Part shown: one piece after another, positions 4,700-5,114 of the stretch
How positions within the stretch are numbered: the first letter of the stretch is position 1
How the letters are laid out: each line of letters starts with the position of its first letter
Assembly (NCBI GenBank): GCA_945876155.1
Contig: CAMCMW010000155.1
Span: forward strand, 1-5,114
Source: an uncultured Ruminococcus sp.
GTDB taxonomy: Bacteria; Bacillota; Clostridia; Oscillospirales; Ruminococcaceae
Reading direction: 5' to 3'
Length of the DNA: 5,114 nt
Made by a program: the position numbers and the translations under genes
The notes under the pieces: generated by a model
Seen by the model: the letters and a program-made list of their open reading frames with translations, nothing else
The model's database searches: none
What the model was told of the DNA's origin: nothing

Positions 4700-5114
4700 A
4701 TGAAAACTTCAAAAATAGCATGGGGACTTTTCTTTGTGGCAGCGGCGGCACTGATAATCTTAAATCAGACGGGTATCATCGGAGAGGTAAGCATTGTGGG
4801 GATAATCATATCTCTTCTGCTTTTGCCTGTTATCGTTTCGGGAATAAAAAGCAGGAACTTCTTCTGCATACTTGTCCCGGCAGCTTTTATTGCAGTAATC
4901 TTTGACGAACCCCTTGGTATCGAAAAGTTTACTCCCTGGCCGCTGCTGGCTTGTGCAGTATTTCTGAGCATCGGACTGCACATTCTGTTTCCGGCAAAAA
5001 ACAAGTGGCAAACAGAAAAGTTCGACAACAGTCAGAACTGGCAGACAGAATCCTCCGACGGTGAACACGTCTGCTTTCAGAACCGTTTTTCGGGAAGTGT
5101 AAAATATGTTACTT
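4700..5114 (+). CDS. LiaF-like four-helix membrane protein, partner of the LytTR regulator, C-terminus cut by window edge
   Basis: This frame is open from ATG 4700 to the window end (138 residues and one base), so the gene is partial. AAAGGAG (4684-4690) is the ribosome site, lying inside the end of the LytTR gene; translational coupling is likely. Four membrane segments are visible: about 6-22, 29-48, 53-68 and 80-97. They match the N-terminal membrane domain of LiaF/YvqF-type proteins. From about 99 the chain is hydrophilic, and FQNRFSGSVKYV (126-137) looks like the start of the LiaF-type beta-rich C-terminal domain. LiaF of Bacillus restrains a cell-envelope stress two-component system; here the partner would be the LytTR protein. 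The role as sensor or inhibitor is inferred from pairing and family, not from any specific residue. The family assignment is moderately sure because the diagnostic C-terminus is missing. Confidence 0.85.
   Translation, partial: MKTSKIAWGLFFVAAAALIILNQTGIIGEVSIVGIIISLLLLPVIVSGIKSRNFFCILVPAAFIAVIFDEPLGIEKFTPWPLLACAVFLSIGLHILFPAKNKWQTEKFDNSQNWQTESSDGEHVCFQNRFSGSVKYVT

Overview
The window looks like chromosomal DNA from an anaerobic, fibre-degrading Firmicute, most likely a Ruminococcus or a close relative in Oscillospiraceae. The main reason is a secreted xylanase ending in a dockerin, the anchor by which enzymes join a cellulosome. Supporting signs are a helix-turn-helix protein fused to a desulfoferrodoxin-like part (typical of obligate anaerobes), strong GGAGG ribosome sites with some TTG/GTG starts, and near-consensus sigma-A promoters. 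The species call is inference; there is no rRNA in the window.

Layout. Positions 1-825 (minus strand) hold the first 275 codons of a CNNM/CorC-type membrane protein (DUF21 plus CBS domains), cut by the window edge. Positions 826-1255 are a divergent intergenic region: a ~174 bp inverted-repeat element (843-1016), two candidate minus-strand promoters, and a very strong plus-strand promoter (1156-1184) with a small leader hairpin. Positions 1256-3172 encode a 638-residue GH10 xylanase: signal peptide, CBM22-like module, GH10 catalytic domain, Pro/Thr linker, dockerin. A clear intrinsic terminator follows (3202-3230).

Positions 3299-3877 encode a 192-residue fusion of an XRE-type DNA-binding domain to a complete desulfoferrodoxin-like module. 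All four cysteines of the FeS4 centre and all five ligands of a superoxide-reductase-type iron site are visible. Its promoter carries a perfect 12-bp palindrome between -35 and -10, and there is an in-frame Shine-Dalgarno plus ATG exactly at the domain boundary. This is the most interesting locus in the window. A cluster of at least six hairpins (3928-4108) follows.

Positions 4245-4697 and 4700-5114 form a tight two-gene operon: a LytTR DNA-binding protein without a receiver domain, and a four-helix LiaF-like membrane protein that runs off the window. It resembles LytTR regulator/membrane-inhibitor pairs.

The genes do not form one pathway. The xylanase acts outside the cell on plant hemicellulose; the other complete genes look like stand-alone sensing or regulatory units, each with its own promoter.
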